DNA from: Peristeroidobacter soli
Lineage (GTDB): Bacteria > Pseudomonadota > Gammaproteobacteria > Steroidobacterales > Steroidobacteraceae
Length of the DNA stretch: 64,000 bases
Assembly: GCF_004138485.1 (NCBI RefSeq)
Contig: NZ_RYEV01000003.1
Coordinates: forward strand, 310,001-374,000
Direction of reading: 5' to 3'
Under the pieces are notes generated by a model that saw only the letters and a program-made list of their open reading frames with translations, was not told the origin of the DNA and did not search any database. A program made the translations under genes and the position numbers. Shown in pieces: positions 32,997-43,305 of the stretch. The stretch's first letter is position 1. The number at the start of each line of letters is the position of its first letter.

Positions 32997-34379
32997 TCAG
33001 GACTGACTTTCGTCGCCGTCCTGTTTGCGGATCTTGAATACTTCGCGGTTGACCACGCCCTGGGTGTCGACCGGCTCGCCGTTGACGAACTTCGGTCGAT
33101 AGCGCGACGCGCGGATCGCTTCCAGCGCTTCCGACGCCTGGCGTTGCGAGCCGTTCTGCTCGATCACTTTCGCATCCTGCACGTCGCCCGAACCGGTGAC
33201 GGTGAATTCCACGGACACGAACTTTTCATCGATCTGCGCCGGTGCGAGCTGCCGATTACGCATCGCCAGCGGCGGCGTCGGATAGTAGACGCGCACCGGA
33301 AAACTCAGCGGCGCGCCCGCCGCCTCGGGCGCGGCCTTGTCATCTTTGGCGACCAGCGAAGCGGCGCGCCGATAGTAGGGGAGCGCCTTCTCAGGCTGAT
33401 GCTTTACCTGATACCAGTCGCCGAGCTGGATCAGCGTGTCCGCCAGCAATGCCGGCTGCGTGTCGGAATGCGCGTCGAGAATGGTCAGCGCGCGTTGCAA
33501 TGCCCGCTCGCCGTCGCTGCTGATGTACCTTGGATTGATGCCCCGAGGCTCCATCGGTGACGCGGCGTCCGCGCCGCGCTGTTCCATCGGCTGATAGCCC
33601 TGCGCGATGAAGTACACCTCCTGCACGTAGCTGCGTGCCAGCGAACGCAGTGGCAGAACCAGCGCCGGGTCGTTCTTGCCGAGCTTGTTCTCGACGACAT
33701 CGAACGCCGCACGGTAGCGCTCGCGGGCCAGCATGAAGTTGCCCGTATCGAGGTACCAATCGCCGACCACGCAGTACACGGGTGACAGGCGCGGATCGCG
33801 TTCGCCATAGGTGCGTTCGCCGATACGTTGCAGATAAAGCATCTGCTTCTGACCCTCGGCGCCACGTCCAATCCGCGTCAGACTGGCGGCCAATTGACGT
33901 AACAAGCCCTGCTGACTCGGATCGAACAAGCCGAAGTTGCGGCGGCTGATGATGACCGCGCGCTCCAGAAAAGGAACGGCCTCTTCATGGCGTTCGAGCA
34001 ACGCCAGTGAGTAACCCAGACCGCGCAACGGATCGACCGCCGCCGGCCCGGAGCCGGCGCCTTGCGATTCAGTGATCTGCAACGCTTCACGGAAGGTGCC
34101 TTCAGCGCTGGCGCGATCGCCGCCGCTGAGCTGGGCGTTGCCCAGGAGCGTCAATGCATTGGCGAGCTGCATCGGTTCGCGCGAATTCGCACGCGCCCGT
34201 TCGACCAGACGGCGCGCTTCTTCAATGGCGGAGGACCAATCGCGCTTGTCGTAGCGCGCCCAGAATTCCTGTTGCGATTCGGGACGGGGCGGTGGGGTCG
34301 CGGCATGCGCGGCAATCAAGCACGTGAGGCCGAGCACGGCGCTCACCGTAACCGCTCCAAGCACGGGCCTGATTTTCAT
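32997..34379 (-). CDS. secreted TPR protein with TonB C-terminal-like domain
   Basis: The 460-residue product has a signal peptide (cleavage near AAHAA). Seven or so tetratricopeptide repeats (typical LANALTLLGNAQLSGGDRASAEGTFREAL) follow, and a C-terminal TonB_C-type domain (VEFTVTGSGDVQDAKVIEQ, SRYRPKFVNGEPVDT). It has no membrane anchor after the signal, so it is not an energising TonB; such proteins are common in this group of bacteria and uncharacterised. GTG starts at 34385 and 34382 are also possible. It converges with the cluster's last lipoprotein with a 9-base gap. Confidence 0.85.
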   Translation of the reverse strand: MKIRPVLGAVTVSAVLGLTCLIAAHAATPPPRPESQQEFWARYDKRDWSSAIEEARRLVERARANSREPMQLANALTLLGNAQLSGGDRASAEGTFREALQITESQGAGSGPAAVDPLRGLGYSLALLERHEEAVPFLERAVIISRRNFGLFDPSQQGLLRQLAASLTRIGRGAEGQKQMLYLQRIGERTYGERDPRLSPVYCVVGDWYLDTGNFMLARERYRAAFDVVENKLGKNDPALVLPLRSLARSYVQEVYFIAQGYQPMEQRGADAASPMEPRGINPRYISSDGERALQRALTILDAHSDTQPALLADTLIQLGDWYQVKHQPEKALPYYRRAASLVAKDDKAAPEAAGAPLSFPVRVYYPTPPLAMRNRQLAPAQIDEKFVSVEFTVTGSGDVQDAKVIEQNGSQRQASEALEAIRASRYRPKFVNGEPVDTQGVVNREVFKIRKQDGDESQS

Positions 34380-34465
34380 CACCACCCCACCGACTCGTCA
34401 GCTCAACATGTTTTTCCCGCTCCCGGACAGGCTACGACGCGCGGCCTGCATGCACAAGCCCGCGG

Positions 34466-35539
34466 CTATTTTGTAAACAGGTAGTGCGAAACGAACCATT
34501 CGCGGCCGCCGCGATAGCCCCACAGCTCGGCGCAGGACATGAAAAACACGCGCCAATACACCCACCAGCGGCGCATGTTTTCCGCACCGTACGTTGCCGA
34601 CAGAATCGGCTCGATGCGCGCGCGATTGGCGTCCATGTTGTCGAGCCAGCACTCGGCCGTACGGCTGTAATGCATTCCGTCGACGCGCCAGTGATCCGAC
34701 AGCCGCAGGTCGCGCTGGAAATAGCCGAGCAGGCCATCGCTGGGCATGATGCCGCCGGTGAAGAAGTAGCGGGCCATCCAGTCGTTCTCGTCGCGCACGT
34801 CGAACGGATAGGCGTAATCGCGATGAGTGAAGATGTGCACGAACAGCGTGCCGGCCGGCTTCAGCCACGAACCGATGCGCGCTAGCAACTGCTCGTAGTT
34901 GCGCATGTGCTCGAACATCTCCACCGATACCACGCGATCGAAGCGCTCGTGATCCAGCGCCAGATCGTTGATGTCGCAGGTGATGATCTGGATGTTCTTC
35001 AGGCCGCGACTGGCGGCGCGGGCTTCGATGAACTGCTTTTGAGTGCGTGAGTTCGAGACACCGGTGATGCGCGCATTCGGATAACGCTCGGCCATCCACA
35101 ACGTGAGCGAGCCCCAGCCGCAACCGAGCTCGAGAATGTCTTCGCCATCGGCGATGCGAGCGCGCCGGCAGGTCAGCGCCAGCATTTCGGCCTCGGCCTC
35201 ATCGAGCGAGGCGACGCCCGGCTGGAAATAACAGGACGAGTACTTCATGTGCTTGCCCATGACCATTTCGAAGAACTCGCACGGCAGCTCATAGTGCTGT
35301 TCGTTGGCTTCGCGCGTGTTGATCGCGATCGGGCTCGCCTTGAGCTGAGCGATGAAGCGCATCAAATGACGCTGCTGGGCCTCTTCACTGGTGCGCTTCT
35401 CTTCGCGCAGCCGCTCGGCGAGCAGCCGGCGGATGCCGAAGCGCACGACCGAGTCGGGCAACAGATTGCGAGCCAGCAGACGGAAGGGCAGTGAGACCGC
35501 CGGATCGGCGGGACGCGGTGAGGCAACGGTGGCGGTCAT
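34466..35539 (-). CDS. cfa: cyclopropane-fatty-acyl-phospholipid synthase
   Basis: The 357-residue product is a SAM-dependent methyltransferase of the CFA synthase family, which adds a methylene to cis-unsaturated acyl chains of membrane lipids. Visible motifs are [20 protein letters not shown] (acyl-substrate region), [18 protein letters not shown] (SAM motif I), GVSNSRTQK and [14 protein letters not shown]. It is shorter at the N-terminus than E. coli Cfa, as in the CFA-like group next to DUF1295 genes. It is the third gene after DUF1475 and DUF1295 on the same strand, 90 bases downstream. Confidence 0.92.
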   Translation of the reverse strand: MTATVASPRPADPAVSLPFRLLARNLLPDSVVRFGIRRLLAERLREEKRTSEEAQQRHLMRFIAQLKASPIAINTREANEQHYELPCEFFEMVMGKHMKYSSCYFQPGVASLDEAEAEMLALTCRRARIADGEDILELGCGWGSLTLWMAERYPNARITGVSNSRTQKQFIEARAASRGLKNIQIITCDINDLALDHERFDRVVSVEMFEHMRNYEQLLARIGSWLKPAGTLFVHIFTHRDYAYPFDVRDENDWMARYFFTGGIMPSDGLLGYFQRDLRLSDHWRVDGMHYSRTAECWLDNMDANRARIEPILSATYGAENMRRWWVYWRVFFMSCAELWGYRGGREWFVSHYLFTK

Positions 35540-35629
35540 AGGAAACTCGGTAGCTGTTGATCGTTCGTGGTATGCGAATGAAAGTTGTCTACGGTGGCGG
35601 CATCAGTTCCAGCAAGCCATGGTTGGTTA

Positions 35630-36433
35630 CTAACCGTCGGTCGCTTTTTCCGCCAAGCGCTTCCTTGGAAGCGGAATGAACATACTCGTGCGCCGCTGAT
35701 ATTCACGATACCGCTCGCCCTTGGAGCGCAGCGCCTGCTCCTCGGTGGCTTTGACGCCGGTCACGTTGATCAGGAAATGCAGCATCAACGCCGGCATCGC
35801 CAGCGCCAGCCAGCCCCACGGGGACGCCAGCGCGAACACGGCGTAGCCGATCCAGATCGTCCACTCGAAGAAATAATTCGGGTGACGCGAATAACGCCAT
35901 AACCCTACATCGCAGACTCGGCCCTGATTGGATGCATCCCGCTTGAACGCGGCCAGCTGACCGTCGGCGATGCTCTCGCCAATCAGGCCCACCAGCCAGA
36001 TCGCCACGCCGGCGGCTTCCAGCATGTGCAGACTGGGTGCGGGGTTCAGACAAGCGATGAGCAGCGGCACGGCCAGAATCACGTTCAGCAATGCCTGCAG
36101 CTGAAAGAAACCGAAGAACTTCGCGTTTAGATTGGCCGCCCAGCGCTGGCGCAGCTCGATGTAACGGCCTTCCTCGGGCTCCCCGATGATGCGTTTGGCC
36201 AGATGACCCGCGAGCCGCACCGACCACAGCGCGTACATCGCCGCGATGATCCATTTGCGAGTTTCCCAGCCGGGCGCGAGCGCTGCGTACAGCAGGGCCA
36301 GCAGCGCGAAGTTTCCCGACCAGCCGATGTCGACGTAGCTGAAGTTCCGATTGCGAATGCCGAGCAGCCAGAGCGCGGTCATGATCAGAAAGACCAGCAG
36401 CGTGCCCGATGCGATGAGCAGCAGCGGACTCAT
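35630..36433 (-). CDS. DUF1295 (steroid 5-alpha-reductase-like) membrane protein
   Basis: The 267-residue product has about seven hydrophobic helices and the isoprenylcysteine-methyltransferase/steroid-reductase C-terminal signature GLWRYSRHPNYFFEWTIW. Proteins of this family co-occur with cfa-like genes and are thought to act on membrane lipids; the reaction is unproven. ATG 36433 overlaps the DUF1475 stop by 4 bases (ATGA), implying coupled translation. Confidence 0.9.
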   Translation of the reverse strand: MSPLLLIASGTLLVFLIMTALWLLGIRNRNFSYVDIGWSGNFALLALLYAALAPGWETRKWIIAAMYALWSVRLAGHLAKRIIGEPEEGRYIELRQRWAANLNAKFFGFFQLQALLNVILAVPLLIACLNPAPSLHMLEAAGVAIWLVGLIGESIADGQLAAFKRDASNQGRVCDVGLWRYSRHPNYFFEWTIWIGYAVFALASPWGWLALAMPALMLHFLINVTGVKATEEQALRSKGERYREYQRRTSMFIPLPRKRLAEKATDG

Positions 36434-36786
36434 CTGGCCGGCTCGGTGCGTGAGGTCAGGATGTCGCTGGCCGGCGCGCCGGGCGGCAGCTTTTGCAATT
36501 GCCAGAGCACGTAACTCGCCATCGCCATGTTGCCCAGGGCCATGATGGCCACGAACCATAGAACGCGCGACAGCAGCCCGCGCTCCTTGAAGCACACCCA
36601 GACGAAGAAGGTGAGGAAACCGTAGTACGCGTCGATGAGCGTGGCAATGGTCCAGTGGCGGTCCGGGCCTTTGGCCCAGCCTTGCCAGTGCCATACGGGT
36701 TGTTGGCTGCTGGCCCACACGGTGTAGGCGAGCAGGGACAGCAGGATAGCCGCAAACAGGATCTGCAGCAGGGCTCGGGTGGTCAC
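36430..36786 (-). CDS. DUF1475-like membrane protein
   Basis: The 118-residue product has three hydrophobic helices (about 6-25, 53-68 and 78-99) and resembles DUF1475 proteins found with DUF1295 and cfa. It starts at GTG 36786 with AGAGGC upstream; a longer frame to 37092 runs through the repeat-rich spacer and is unlikely to be coding. It is first of the three-gene lipid operon. Confidence 0.75.
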   Translation of the reverse strand: MTTRALLQILFAAILLSLLAYTVWASSQQPVWHWQGWAKGPDRHWTIATLIDAYYGFLTFFVWVCFKERGLLSRVLWFVAIMALGNMAMASYVLWQLQKLPPGAPASDILTSRTEPAR

Positions 36787-36861
36787 ATGGAATGCCTCTT
36801 GTTTGCTGGAGGTATTCGTAGTGGGCGGCCCGGATGGATGCAGGAACCTGAACGGGCGTGT

Positions 36862-36950
36862 CCCGGAGGCGTTGGTGGCTTGCGGTGAGCGCGTTACCCG
36901 GAGGCGTCGGTGGCTTGCGGTGAGAGTGTTCCCGGGGGCGTCAGTGGTTC
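36862..36950. repeat. tandem 34/35-bp repeat, about 2.5 copies
   Basis: Units begin with CCCGGAGGCGT at 36862 and 36897, and with CCCGGGGGCGT at 36931. The first two are nearly identical; the third diverges after about 20 bases. Confidence 0.75.
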
Positions 36951-36955
36951 GCGGC

Positions 36956-37097
36956 GGCTGTTGGGGGGAGTGTCCTCCCGGCACCGGGCACGCTCGTCGC
37001 GCCTCGCGCTCCTTGGCGCACGTCCCTGGTGAGCCCTGCTGTTGCGGTCCCGTCCCTGTACCGCAAAGCTGCCGGGAGGACACTCCCCCCAACAGCC
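36956..37097. repeat. 28-bp perfect inverted repeat with 86-base loop
   Basis: Arms 36956-36983 and 37070-37097 are exact reverse complements. The spacer contains a second, 7-bp inverted repeat (TTGCGGT/ACCGCAA). It could be a small non-autonomous element or an RNA hairpin; no transposase is near. Confidence 0.85.
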
Positions 37098-37100
37098 ACC

Positions 37101-37207
37101 GCCGATGTCTTGGTCGCGGGCGCCGACGTCTGGAATGCGAACGCCGCGCCGAGGCTATGGCCGATATGTTCGCGGCGGGTGCCGACGTTCGGAATGCGAA
37201 CGCCGCG
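37101..37207. repeat. two 48-bp direct repeats, 59-bp period
   Basis: Positions 37101-37148 and 37160-37207 align without gaps; the last 27 bases differ at only two sites (core GGAATGCGAACGCCGCG). Confidence 0.75.
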
Positions 37208-37282
37208 ACAACTATCTCCGCGACCCGTTCCTGTTCGTTGCCAAACTTCCGGAACGCGGCGCCAGCGATAGCTGGCCGCCGC

Positions 37283-39235
37283 CTAGGCGGCGGAGCGCAG
37301 GGATTGCTCGTTCGAGTGCGCGGTCGGAGCAGCGGCAGGCTGGTGGTGTGGGGCGGCCGCGCTCTTCGCGCGTGCCGGGTCGCCGGTCAGCGTGAACATC
37401 CCCACCGCATCCAGCAGCGTCTCGACCTGACTGCGCAGCGACTGCGCGACAGCCGCAGTCTCTTCGACGCGGGCGGCGTTCTGGTGAGTATCGCCGTCGA
37501 TGCGATCGATCGCGTGATGTAACTGGGCGATGTCGTCGCTCTGCGTGCGGCTGGCGGTCGCGATCTCTTGCATGATGTGCGACACGCTCTCCACCGACGC
37601 GAGAATCTCCTTCATCGTGTCGCCGGCACCGTTCACGAGTGCCGCGCCTTTCTGCACGTCTTCGATCGACGCGCCGATCAGCTTCTTGATTTCATTCGCC
37701 GCCGTAGCGGAACGCTGCGCCAGGCTACGCACTTCGCTCGCGACCACCGCGAAGCCGCGGCCCTGTTCGCCAGCACGCGCAGCTTCAACGGCAGCATTCA
37801 AAGCAAGCAGGTTGGTTTGGAACGCGATGTCATCGATCACGCCGATGATGTCGCCGATCTTGCGGGACGAGCTGGTGATGGCCTGCATCGTCTGCACGAC
37901 CTGGCCCACCGCCTGATTGCCACGCGAAGCGACACCACGCGCATCGGTCGACAAACGCTCGCCCTGCAGGGCGTTATCGAGATTGCGCTGGACGTTGCCT
38001 TGAACCTGCTGAGCACGCTCGGCAGTCATGCGCACCGCCGACGACTGCGACGCTTCACGCTGAGCGAGCTCGTCGTTGGAGCTGGCGATCTGTTGGCCGG
38101 CGCTATCGATCTCGCCCGTCACTTCACGAATGCGCTGAACCAGATTCTGCAGCTGCCCGCGACTGCCGTTGAACGCATTCAACAGCTGGGCGATCTCATC
38201 CGTGCCACGCGCCGGATAATTCGTCGTCAGGTCGCCCTGAGCGAGCTTGCGCATGCGAGTCATGAGCGCGGCGAAACCACGCACGTTGGACCAGTAGAAA
38301 GCCCCGATCAGATACACCGCGATCGACAGCCCGATGAAAGTGATCGCGAGCAGAATGTTTCGCTGCCGTTCGAAGCCGTCGATGCGAACCGCGAGCAGGT
38401 CGTTGAGCACGCCGGTGGTCGCCGTCGACACCGACATCGTTTCGTCGCTGAGCTTGCCGCCCACGCCGGGCTGCGCGGCGGTCATATCGCCCTTGCGCAG
38501 CTTCTCAGCCTGAGTAGTGAAATCGAAGTACGCTTGCTCGACCTTGCTGCCATCCAGCCGGGATGCAAGCGAGGGGTTGGCGCCGATGGCGCGCTTGATG
38601 GCCAGGGCGAGCGAGTCGCGGTAGGTCGAGGTGCGCGCGGCGATGAACTGGATGGCCGCATCGTCGGCGCTGGAGACCGTGCCTGCCGCCTTGATCTGCA
38701 GCGCCAGGGCGTCGAACCGGGCGGCGGTTTCCGCCAGCTTCGGCGCATAGTCCATGACAATCGCCATGGCGTAGTACGAATCCAGGTCCGGATCGAGCGT
38801 CAGCTTGGAGTTGTCGCTGACCAGTCCGTACAAAGAGAGTGCCTGCGCGGCGGTGTCGTCGATTGCGTCGCTGTTCCAGCTCGATTGCAGCCGACGCAAG
38901 TCCTGGTCGATGGCCAGGGCGTTGTCCTGCGACTCGTTCACGGCCGAAGCCTGGTCGAGCGCAACCGAGCCGGCGCCGGTCGCGCTGCTGCCACCCCCGG
39001 CGCGCCGGGCGGAGAGGGAGCCCATGAACTCGTTCAGGGACGGCAGGAAAGCGGTGCCCAGCTCTTCCTGCTGAGCGAACTCGATATTGCTCTTGGAGTA
39101 GCTGACCACGCCGTACACCGCGACGCACAGCGGCACCATGAAGGCGGTACTGATGATCGCGAACTTGATCGACAGGCGCGCCACCTGCATCAGCTGGATG
39201 CCGGGCGCAAGGAAACGGTCCAATGTACTCGACAT
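37283..39235 (-). CDS. methyl-accepting chemotaxis protein
   Basis: The 650-residue product has an N-terminal membrane helix (about 21-45), a helical periplasmic sensor domain of about 270 residues, a second helix (ILLAITFIGLSIAVYLIGAF), a HAMP domain (MRKLAQGDLTTNYPARGTDEIAQL) and a signalling domain with the hairpin-tip segment IDDIAFQTNLLALNAAVEAA. ATG 39235 is preferred; an upstream in-frame ATG at 39295 adds residues before the conserved start. It has no C-terminal CheR-binding pentapeptide. No che genes are adjacent. A GC-rich palindrome spans its stop codon. Confidence 0.93.
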   Translation of the reverse strand: MSSTLDRFLAPGIQLMQVARLSIKFAIISTAFMVPLCVAVYGVVSYSKSNIEFAQQEELGTAFLPSLNEFMGSLSARRAGGGSSATGAGSVALDQASAVNESQDNALAIDQDLRRLQSSWNSDAIDDTAAQALSLYGLVSDNSKLTLDPDLDSYYAMAIVMDYAPKLAETAARFDALALQIKAAGTVSSADDAAIQFIAARTSTYRDSLALAIKRAIGANPSLASRLDGSKVEQAYFDFTTQAEKLRKGDMTAAQPGVGGKLSDETMSVSTATTGVLNDLLAVRIDGFERQRNILLAITFIGLSIAVYLIGAFYWSNVRGFAALMTRMRKLAQGDLTTNYPARGTDEIAQLLNAFNGSRGQLQNLVQRIREVTGEIDSAGQQIASSNDELAQREASQSSAVRMTAERAQQVQGNVQRNLDNALQGERLSTDARGVASRGNQAVGQVVQTMQAITSSSRKIGDIIGVIDDIAFQTNLLALNAAVEAARAGEQGRGFAVVASEVRSLAQRSATAANEIKKLIGASIEDVQKGAALVNGAGDTMKEILASVESVSHIMQEIATASRTQSDDIAQLHHAIDRIDGDTHQNAARVEETAAVAQSLRSQVETLLDAVGMFTLTGDPARAKSAAAPHHQPAAAPTAHSNEQSLRSAA

Positions 39236-39473
39236 ACGTGCTTTTCTTAGTTCGCGGCGAGCCTGATCCGGGCGATGCTCGCCCCAAGACCGCAATCGGC
39301 GGAGGGCAGGCGTTCTTGAGAGAGCATCACCGGAGTCGGTATAGGGGTGACAGCTTTTGTGACCCGGTTCACTCGGCTCTCTACCGCCCTCCGGGCGGAT
39401 GTCCGAGGGAACCCGACAACCGGTCCAGTGCGTTTGAACCCATCGACCCTCGAGCTCGCATAAGCGTCAGAAC

Positions 39474-42400
39474 ATGAGCGACGATCCGCTTTGGTATAAG
39501 GACGCGATCATCTACCAGATGCACGTCAAGGCGTTCCAGGACGCCAATGGCGACGGCATCGGCGACTTCGCCGGCCTGGCGCAGAAGCTCGACTACATCC
39601 AGGAGCTGGGGGTCAACACCATCTGGCTGTTGCCGTTCTACCCGTCGCCACTGCGCGACGATGGCTACGACATCGCCGACTACACCAACGTCCACCCGGA
39701 CTACGGCACGCTGGAGGACTTCAAGCAGTTCATCCAGGAGGCGCACCGGCGGGGCCTGAAGGTCATCACCGAGCTGGTCATCAACCACACCTCCGACCAG
39801 CACCCCTGGTTTCAGGCGGCCCGGCTGGCGGCGCCGGGGTCGCGGGAGCGCGAGTTCTACGTATGGAGTGACGACGACAAGAAGTTCGCCGGCACCCGTA
39901 TCATCTTCACGGATACCGAATCCTCGAACTGGGCCTGGGACCCGGTGGCGCGCCAGTACTACTGGCATCGCTTCTTCTCGCATCAGCCGGACCTGAACCA
40001 CAACAACCCCGAAGTGGTCGAGGCGGTGATCCGCGTCATGCGCTTCTGGATGGACCTGGGCGTCGACGGCATGCGGCTCGACGCGATTCCGTACCTGTGC
40101 GTGCGTGAAGGCACGAACAACGAGAACTTGCCCGAGACGCACGCGGTGCTGAAGCGCATGCGTGCCGCGATGGACGAGAGCTACACCGGCCGCATGTTCC
40201 TGGCCGAGGCCAATCAGTGGCCCGAGGACGTGCGCGAGTACTTCGGCGAGGGCGATGAATGCCACATGGCATACAACTTCCCGCTCATGCCGCGCATCTT
40301 CATGTCGGTGGCGCTCGAGGATCGTTATCCCATCGCCGAGATCATCCGTCAGACGCCGGACATCCCCGAGAATTGTCAGTGGGCCATCTTCCTGCGCAAT
40401 CACGATGAGCTGACCCTGGAGATGGTCACCGATCGCGAGCGCGACTACATGTACAAGATGTACGCCGCCGAACCGCGCATGCGCGTGAACGTCGGCATTC
40501 GCCGTCGTCTGGCGACGCTGCTCGGCAACGATGTCGATCGCATCAAGCTGATGAACAGTCTGCTGCTGTCCATGCCCGGTTCGCCGATCATCTATTACGG
40601 CGACGAGATCGGCATGGGCGACAACATCTACATCGGCGACCGCAATGGCGTGCGCACGCCCATGCAATGGAGCATCGACCGCAACGCCGGTTTCTCGCGC
40701 GCCGATCCGCAGCGGCTGTATCTGCCCGTGATCATGGACCCGATCTATGGATATCAAGCCGTGAACGTCGAGGCGCAGAGTCGCGATCCGTCGTCGTTGC
40801 TGAACTGGACTCGACGCCTGCTGGCCGTGCGACGTCAGTTCCAATGTTTCGGCCGTGGCTCACTGGAGTTCGTGAGGCCCCAGAACCGAAAGATCATCGC
40901 GTACGTGCGCAGCTGCGGCTCGGAAATGATTCTGTGCGTCGCGAACCTGTCGCAGACCGCGCAGGCGGTGGAGCTCGACCTGTCGAAGTACAAAGGTCGT
41001 GTGCCGGTGGAGATGCTGGGCCGTAACGCATTCCCGCCGGTTGGCGACTTGCCGTATTTCCTCACGTTGCCCGCGCATGGCTTCTTCTGGCTGCAGCTGA
41101 GCGACTCAGCGCCCCCGCCGCCCTGGCACGTCGAACGTCTGCCTGCCACGGAACTGCCCGTGCTCGTGTTGACGGAAGGGCTCGCGACCTTCCTCGCCGA
41201 AGTCGCCAAGGCCGCGAACGGCGGGCTCTTGCGCCGGACCTTGCAGCAGCTGGAAAGCGAAGTGCTGCCGGAATTCATCGGTGCGCGGGGCTGGTTCTCG
41301 CACAGTCGCGACGAGATCGCATCGGTGCATCTCGGGCCGCGCTCGCTGTGGCGCTATGAACAGCGCTCGTATCTGATTTGTTTCGTCGATGTCGATGGCG
41401 TCGCCGGCCGTCGTCGCTACATCATGCCGCTGACGATCGGCTGGGACGATGGCGTAGACGCCGTGCTCAAGACCGCGGAGTGGACGCTGGCCAAGGTTCG
41501 TGAGCATGCCCGGGTCGGCGTGATGATCGATGCGTTCGCCGATCCGATCTTCTGTCTCGGCTTGATCCAGAACATGGCGAATCACGCGACCCTGCCGTTC
41601 GCGGGCGGGCAGCTGCGTTTCGAGGCAAGCGTGCCGTTGCCCGAATTGCCCGAGCCGGATTTGCAGAGCGTGCGTCATGTCGGCACCGAGCCCACCAATA
41701 CCAATATCGTCATCGACGAGTCGCTGTTCCTGAAGGTGTATCGGCGAGCCGAGCCCGGCACGCATCCCGATCTGGAAATGTCGCGTCTGCTCACCGATGC
41801 CGGCTTCAAGGCGATCTCGCCGATGCTGGGCAACGTCGTCTGGGAGGACGAGACGCCGACGCTGCTGGTGTCGCTGTTCGCGTATGTGCGCAATCAGGGC
41901 GACGTGTGGAACTACGCCCTCAATCATCTCGAGCGTCACGCCAGCTTGCTCTCGTCGCAGGATGCGAGCGTGCCGGAGGCGCCGCATGCGTTGTTTACGA
42001 CGCAGATGCAGACCTTGGGCCGGCGCATTGGCGACATGCATACGATTCTGTCGCGCGCGACGGACGTGGCGTTCGCGCCGGAACCGATTCGTTCGCAGGA
42101 TCTGTCGCGCTGGTACAGCGCCGTGCAGTTCGATACCGAAGCCGTGCTCAATGTGCTCAGTCAGCGCCTGCCAGCTCTGGCGGATAGCGTACGCACGCGG
42201 GCCGAGCAGTTGATCAATGCCCGTGAGCGATTGTTCGCTTACATTCGTGAGCTGACCGCGACGCCCATCGATGGTCTGCGGACGCGCATTCACGGCAATT
42301 TGCATCTCGCCAAGGTGATGCTGGCCGCGGATGATTTTCTGCTGACGGGCTTCGAAGGCGATACCAGGCTGCCCTTGGAAGAGCGACGTCAGAAGGATTC

Positions 42401-42743
42401 ACCGCTGCACGACGTGGCAAGTGTGTTGTTGTCCTTCCAGTACGCGCATACCGTGGCGCTGGATCACGCCATCCAGCATCGTCCCGAGTTGCGTGAACGG
42501 CTCGAGCCGGAGCTCGCGAAATGGCAGTTCCTGACGACTCGCGCGTTCCTGCAGGGCTATCGGCGGGGCGTGATCGAATCCGGCATCTTGCCGAGCAACG
42601 AGGCGGGGATGCAGCGGTTGCTGAAACTGTTCATGGTCATCCGGTCGGTGCACGCGCTACGTCATGAGTTGGAACGCCGCCCTGAAATGTTGCTCGCCGC
42701 GGTCGAAGCTCTGTATGCGCAGCTGGACGTTTCTTTCGAGTGA
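39474..42743 (+). CDS. treS: trehalose synthase fused to degenerate maltokinase-like domain
   Basis: The 1089-residue product has an N-terminal GH13 trehalose synthase (about 1-560), which interconverts maltose and trehalose: catalytic Asp203 (DGMRLDAIP), Glu245 (LAEANQW) and Asp311 (RNHDE). Residues about 600-1080 match the Pep2/maltokinase part of TreS-Pep2 fusions, which phosphorylates maltose for glycogen synthesis by GlgE. In this copy the kinase motif HGDxHLxQ reads HGNLHLAK (Asn942) and DFEGE reads GFEGD (Gly959), so the kinase is probably inactive. No glgE or glgB lies nearby. A GGAAC-N18-CGTT sequence 40 bases upstream may be a loose stress promoter. Confidence 0.92.
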   Translation: MSDDPLWYKDAIIYQMHVKAFQDANGDGIGDFAGLAQKLDYIQELGVNTIWLLPFYPSPLRDDGYDIADYTNVHPDYGTLEDFKQFIQEAHRRGLKVITELVINHTSDQHPWFQAARLAAPGSREREFYVWSDDDKKFAGTRIIFTDTESSNWAWDPVARQYYWHRFFSHQPDLNHNNPEVVEAVIRVMRFWMDLGVDGMRLDAIPYLCVREGTNNENLPETHAVLKRMRAAMDESYTGRMFLAEANQWPEDVREYFGEGDECHMAYNFPLMPRIFMSVALEDRYPIAEIIRQTPDIPENCQWAIFLRNHDELTLEMVTDRERDYMYKMYAAEPRMRVNVGIRRRLATLLGNDVDRIKLMNSLLLSMPGSPIIYYGDEIGMGDNIYIGDRNGVRTPMQWSIDRNAGFSRADPQRLYLPVIMDPIYGYQAVNVEAQSRDPSSLLNWTRRLLAVRRQFQCFGRGSLEFVRPQNRKIIAYVRSCGSEMILCVANLSQTAQAVELDLSKYKGRVPVEMLGRNAFPPVGDLPYFLTLPAHGFFWLQLSDSAPPPPWHVERLPATELPVLVLTEGLATFLAEVAKAANGGLLRRTLQQLESEVLPEFIGARGWFSHSRDEIASVHLGPRSLWRYEQRSYLICFVDVDGVAGRRRYIMPLTIGWDDGVDAVLKTAEWTLAKVREHARVGVMIDAFADPIFCLGLIQNMANHATLPFAGGQLRFEASVPLPELPEPDLQSVRHVGTEPTNTNIVIDESLFLKVYRRAEPGTHPDLEMSRLLTDAGFKAISPMLGNVVWEDETPTLLVSLFAYVRNQGDVWNYALNHLERHASLLSSQDASVPEAPHALFTTQMQTLGRRIGDMHTILSRATDVAFAPEPIRSQDLSRWYSAVQFDTEAVLNVLSQRLPALADSVRTRAEQLINARERLFAYIRELTATPIDGLRTRIHGNLHLAKVMLAADDFLLTGFEGDTRLPLEERRQKDSPLHDVASVLLSFQYAHTVALDHAIQHRPELRERLEPELAKWQFLTTRAFLQGYRRGVIESGILPSNEAGMQRLLKLFMVIRSVHALRHELERRPEMLLAAVEALYAQLDVSFE

Positions 42744-42747
42744 GCGC

Positions 42748-43305
42748 TTAACCGAAACTTTCCGTGGTGTACAGCCACACTTGCATGTCGGAGAGCCAGA
42801 AATCCGCTGGCCATCCGGCTTTCAACTTCAGATGACGCAGGAAGTCTCGCGGCTCGGGCAATTGCTCCCAGACCGCGGGTAGAAACGTGCTGCGTCTGGC
42901 GCCGGACTGAAGAATCACGCCGTCGATCCCTGGGCGTAGTACTTCTAGTAGTTCCGCCTCGCTACGCGCGTTACACCGTTCGGGCTCACTCAGTACGGAG
43001 ATCTCGATGCCCGTGTCGCGCCACTCTGCCGGTGTGATTGCTGGAAACCGCGGATCGGCGAAGGCGGATGCATACGCGTTGTTCCAAACATCCACATGCA
43101 AGGGATGCGTTGCTTCGATGGTGCCGCAACAGCCGCGCAGATCCTCGCCCACGCGCAATGTGACAAACGACGAGCCGGGCTGCGTCAAGTCGGCATGCAG
43201 AGGCAACGCGTCGTAAGGAACGCGTTCTCCCGTTGGCAGTGAGGCTTCGATCGACGTACGCGCTAACGACAGCAACTCAGCACGTTGCGCGGGGCTGAGG
43301 CTCAT
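42748..43305 (-). CDS. amrA: AmmeMemoRadiSam system protein A (AMMECR1 domain)
   Basis: The 185-residue AMMECR1-family product has the diagnostic LRGCCGTIEA motif and the ALPLHADLTQPGSSFVTL lead-in. It co-occurs with the Memo-like and radical SAM genes upstream, a widely conserved trio of unknown function. ATG 43305 overlaps the stop of the Memo gene by 4 bases, so the two are co-translated. It converges with treS, with a 4-base gap. Confidence 0.92.
   Translation of the reverse strand: MSLSPAQRAELLSLARTSIEASLPTGERVPYDALPLHADLTQPGSSFVTLRVGEDLRGCCGTIEATHPLHVDVWNNAYASAFADPRFPAITPAEWRDTGIEISVLSEPERCNARSEAELLEVLRPGIDGVILQSGARRSTFLPAVWEQLPEPRDFLRHLKLKAGWPADFWLSDMQVWLYTTESFG

Larger units (their letters stand above)
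36787..37282. other. 496-base intergenic region, repeat-rich, no gene seen
   Basis: Between the DUF1475 start and the chemoreceptor stop lies a GC-rich segment with no credible gene. It holds two and a half tandem 34/35-bp units (36862-36950), a long perfect inverted repeat (36956-37097) and two 48-bp direct repeats with a 59-bp period (37101-37207). It forms the leader region of the lipid operon and may also terminate the chemoreceptor transcript. Confidence 0.8.

Noticed and set aside
36787-37092. Upstream extension of the DUF1475 frame through the repeats
   Set aside because: It crosses the inverted and tandem repeats, has no family similarity, and a GTG with AGAGGC gives the normal protein start.
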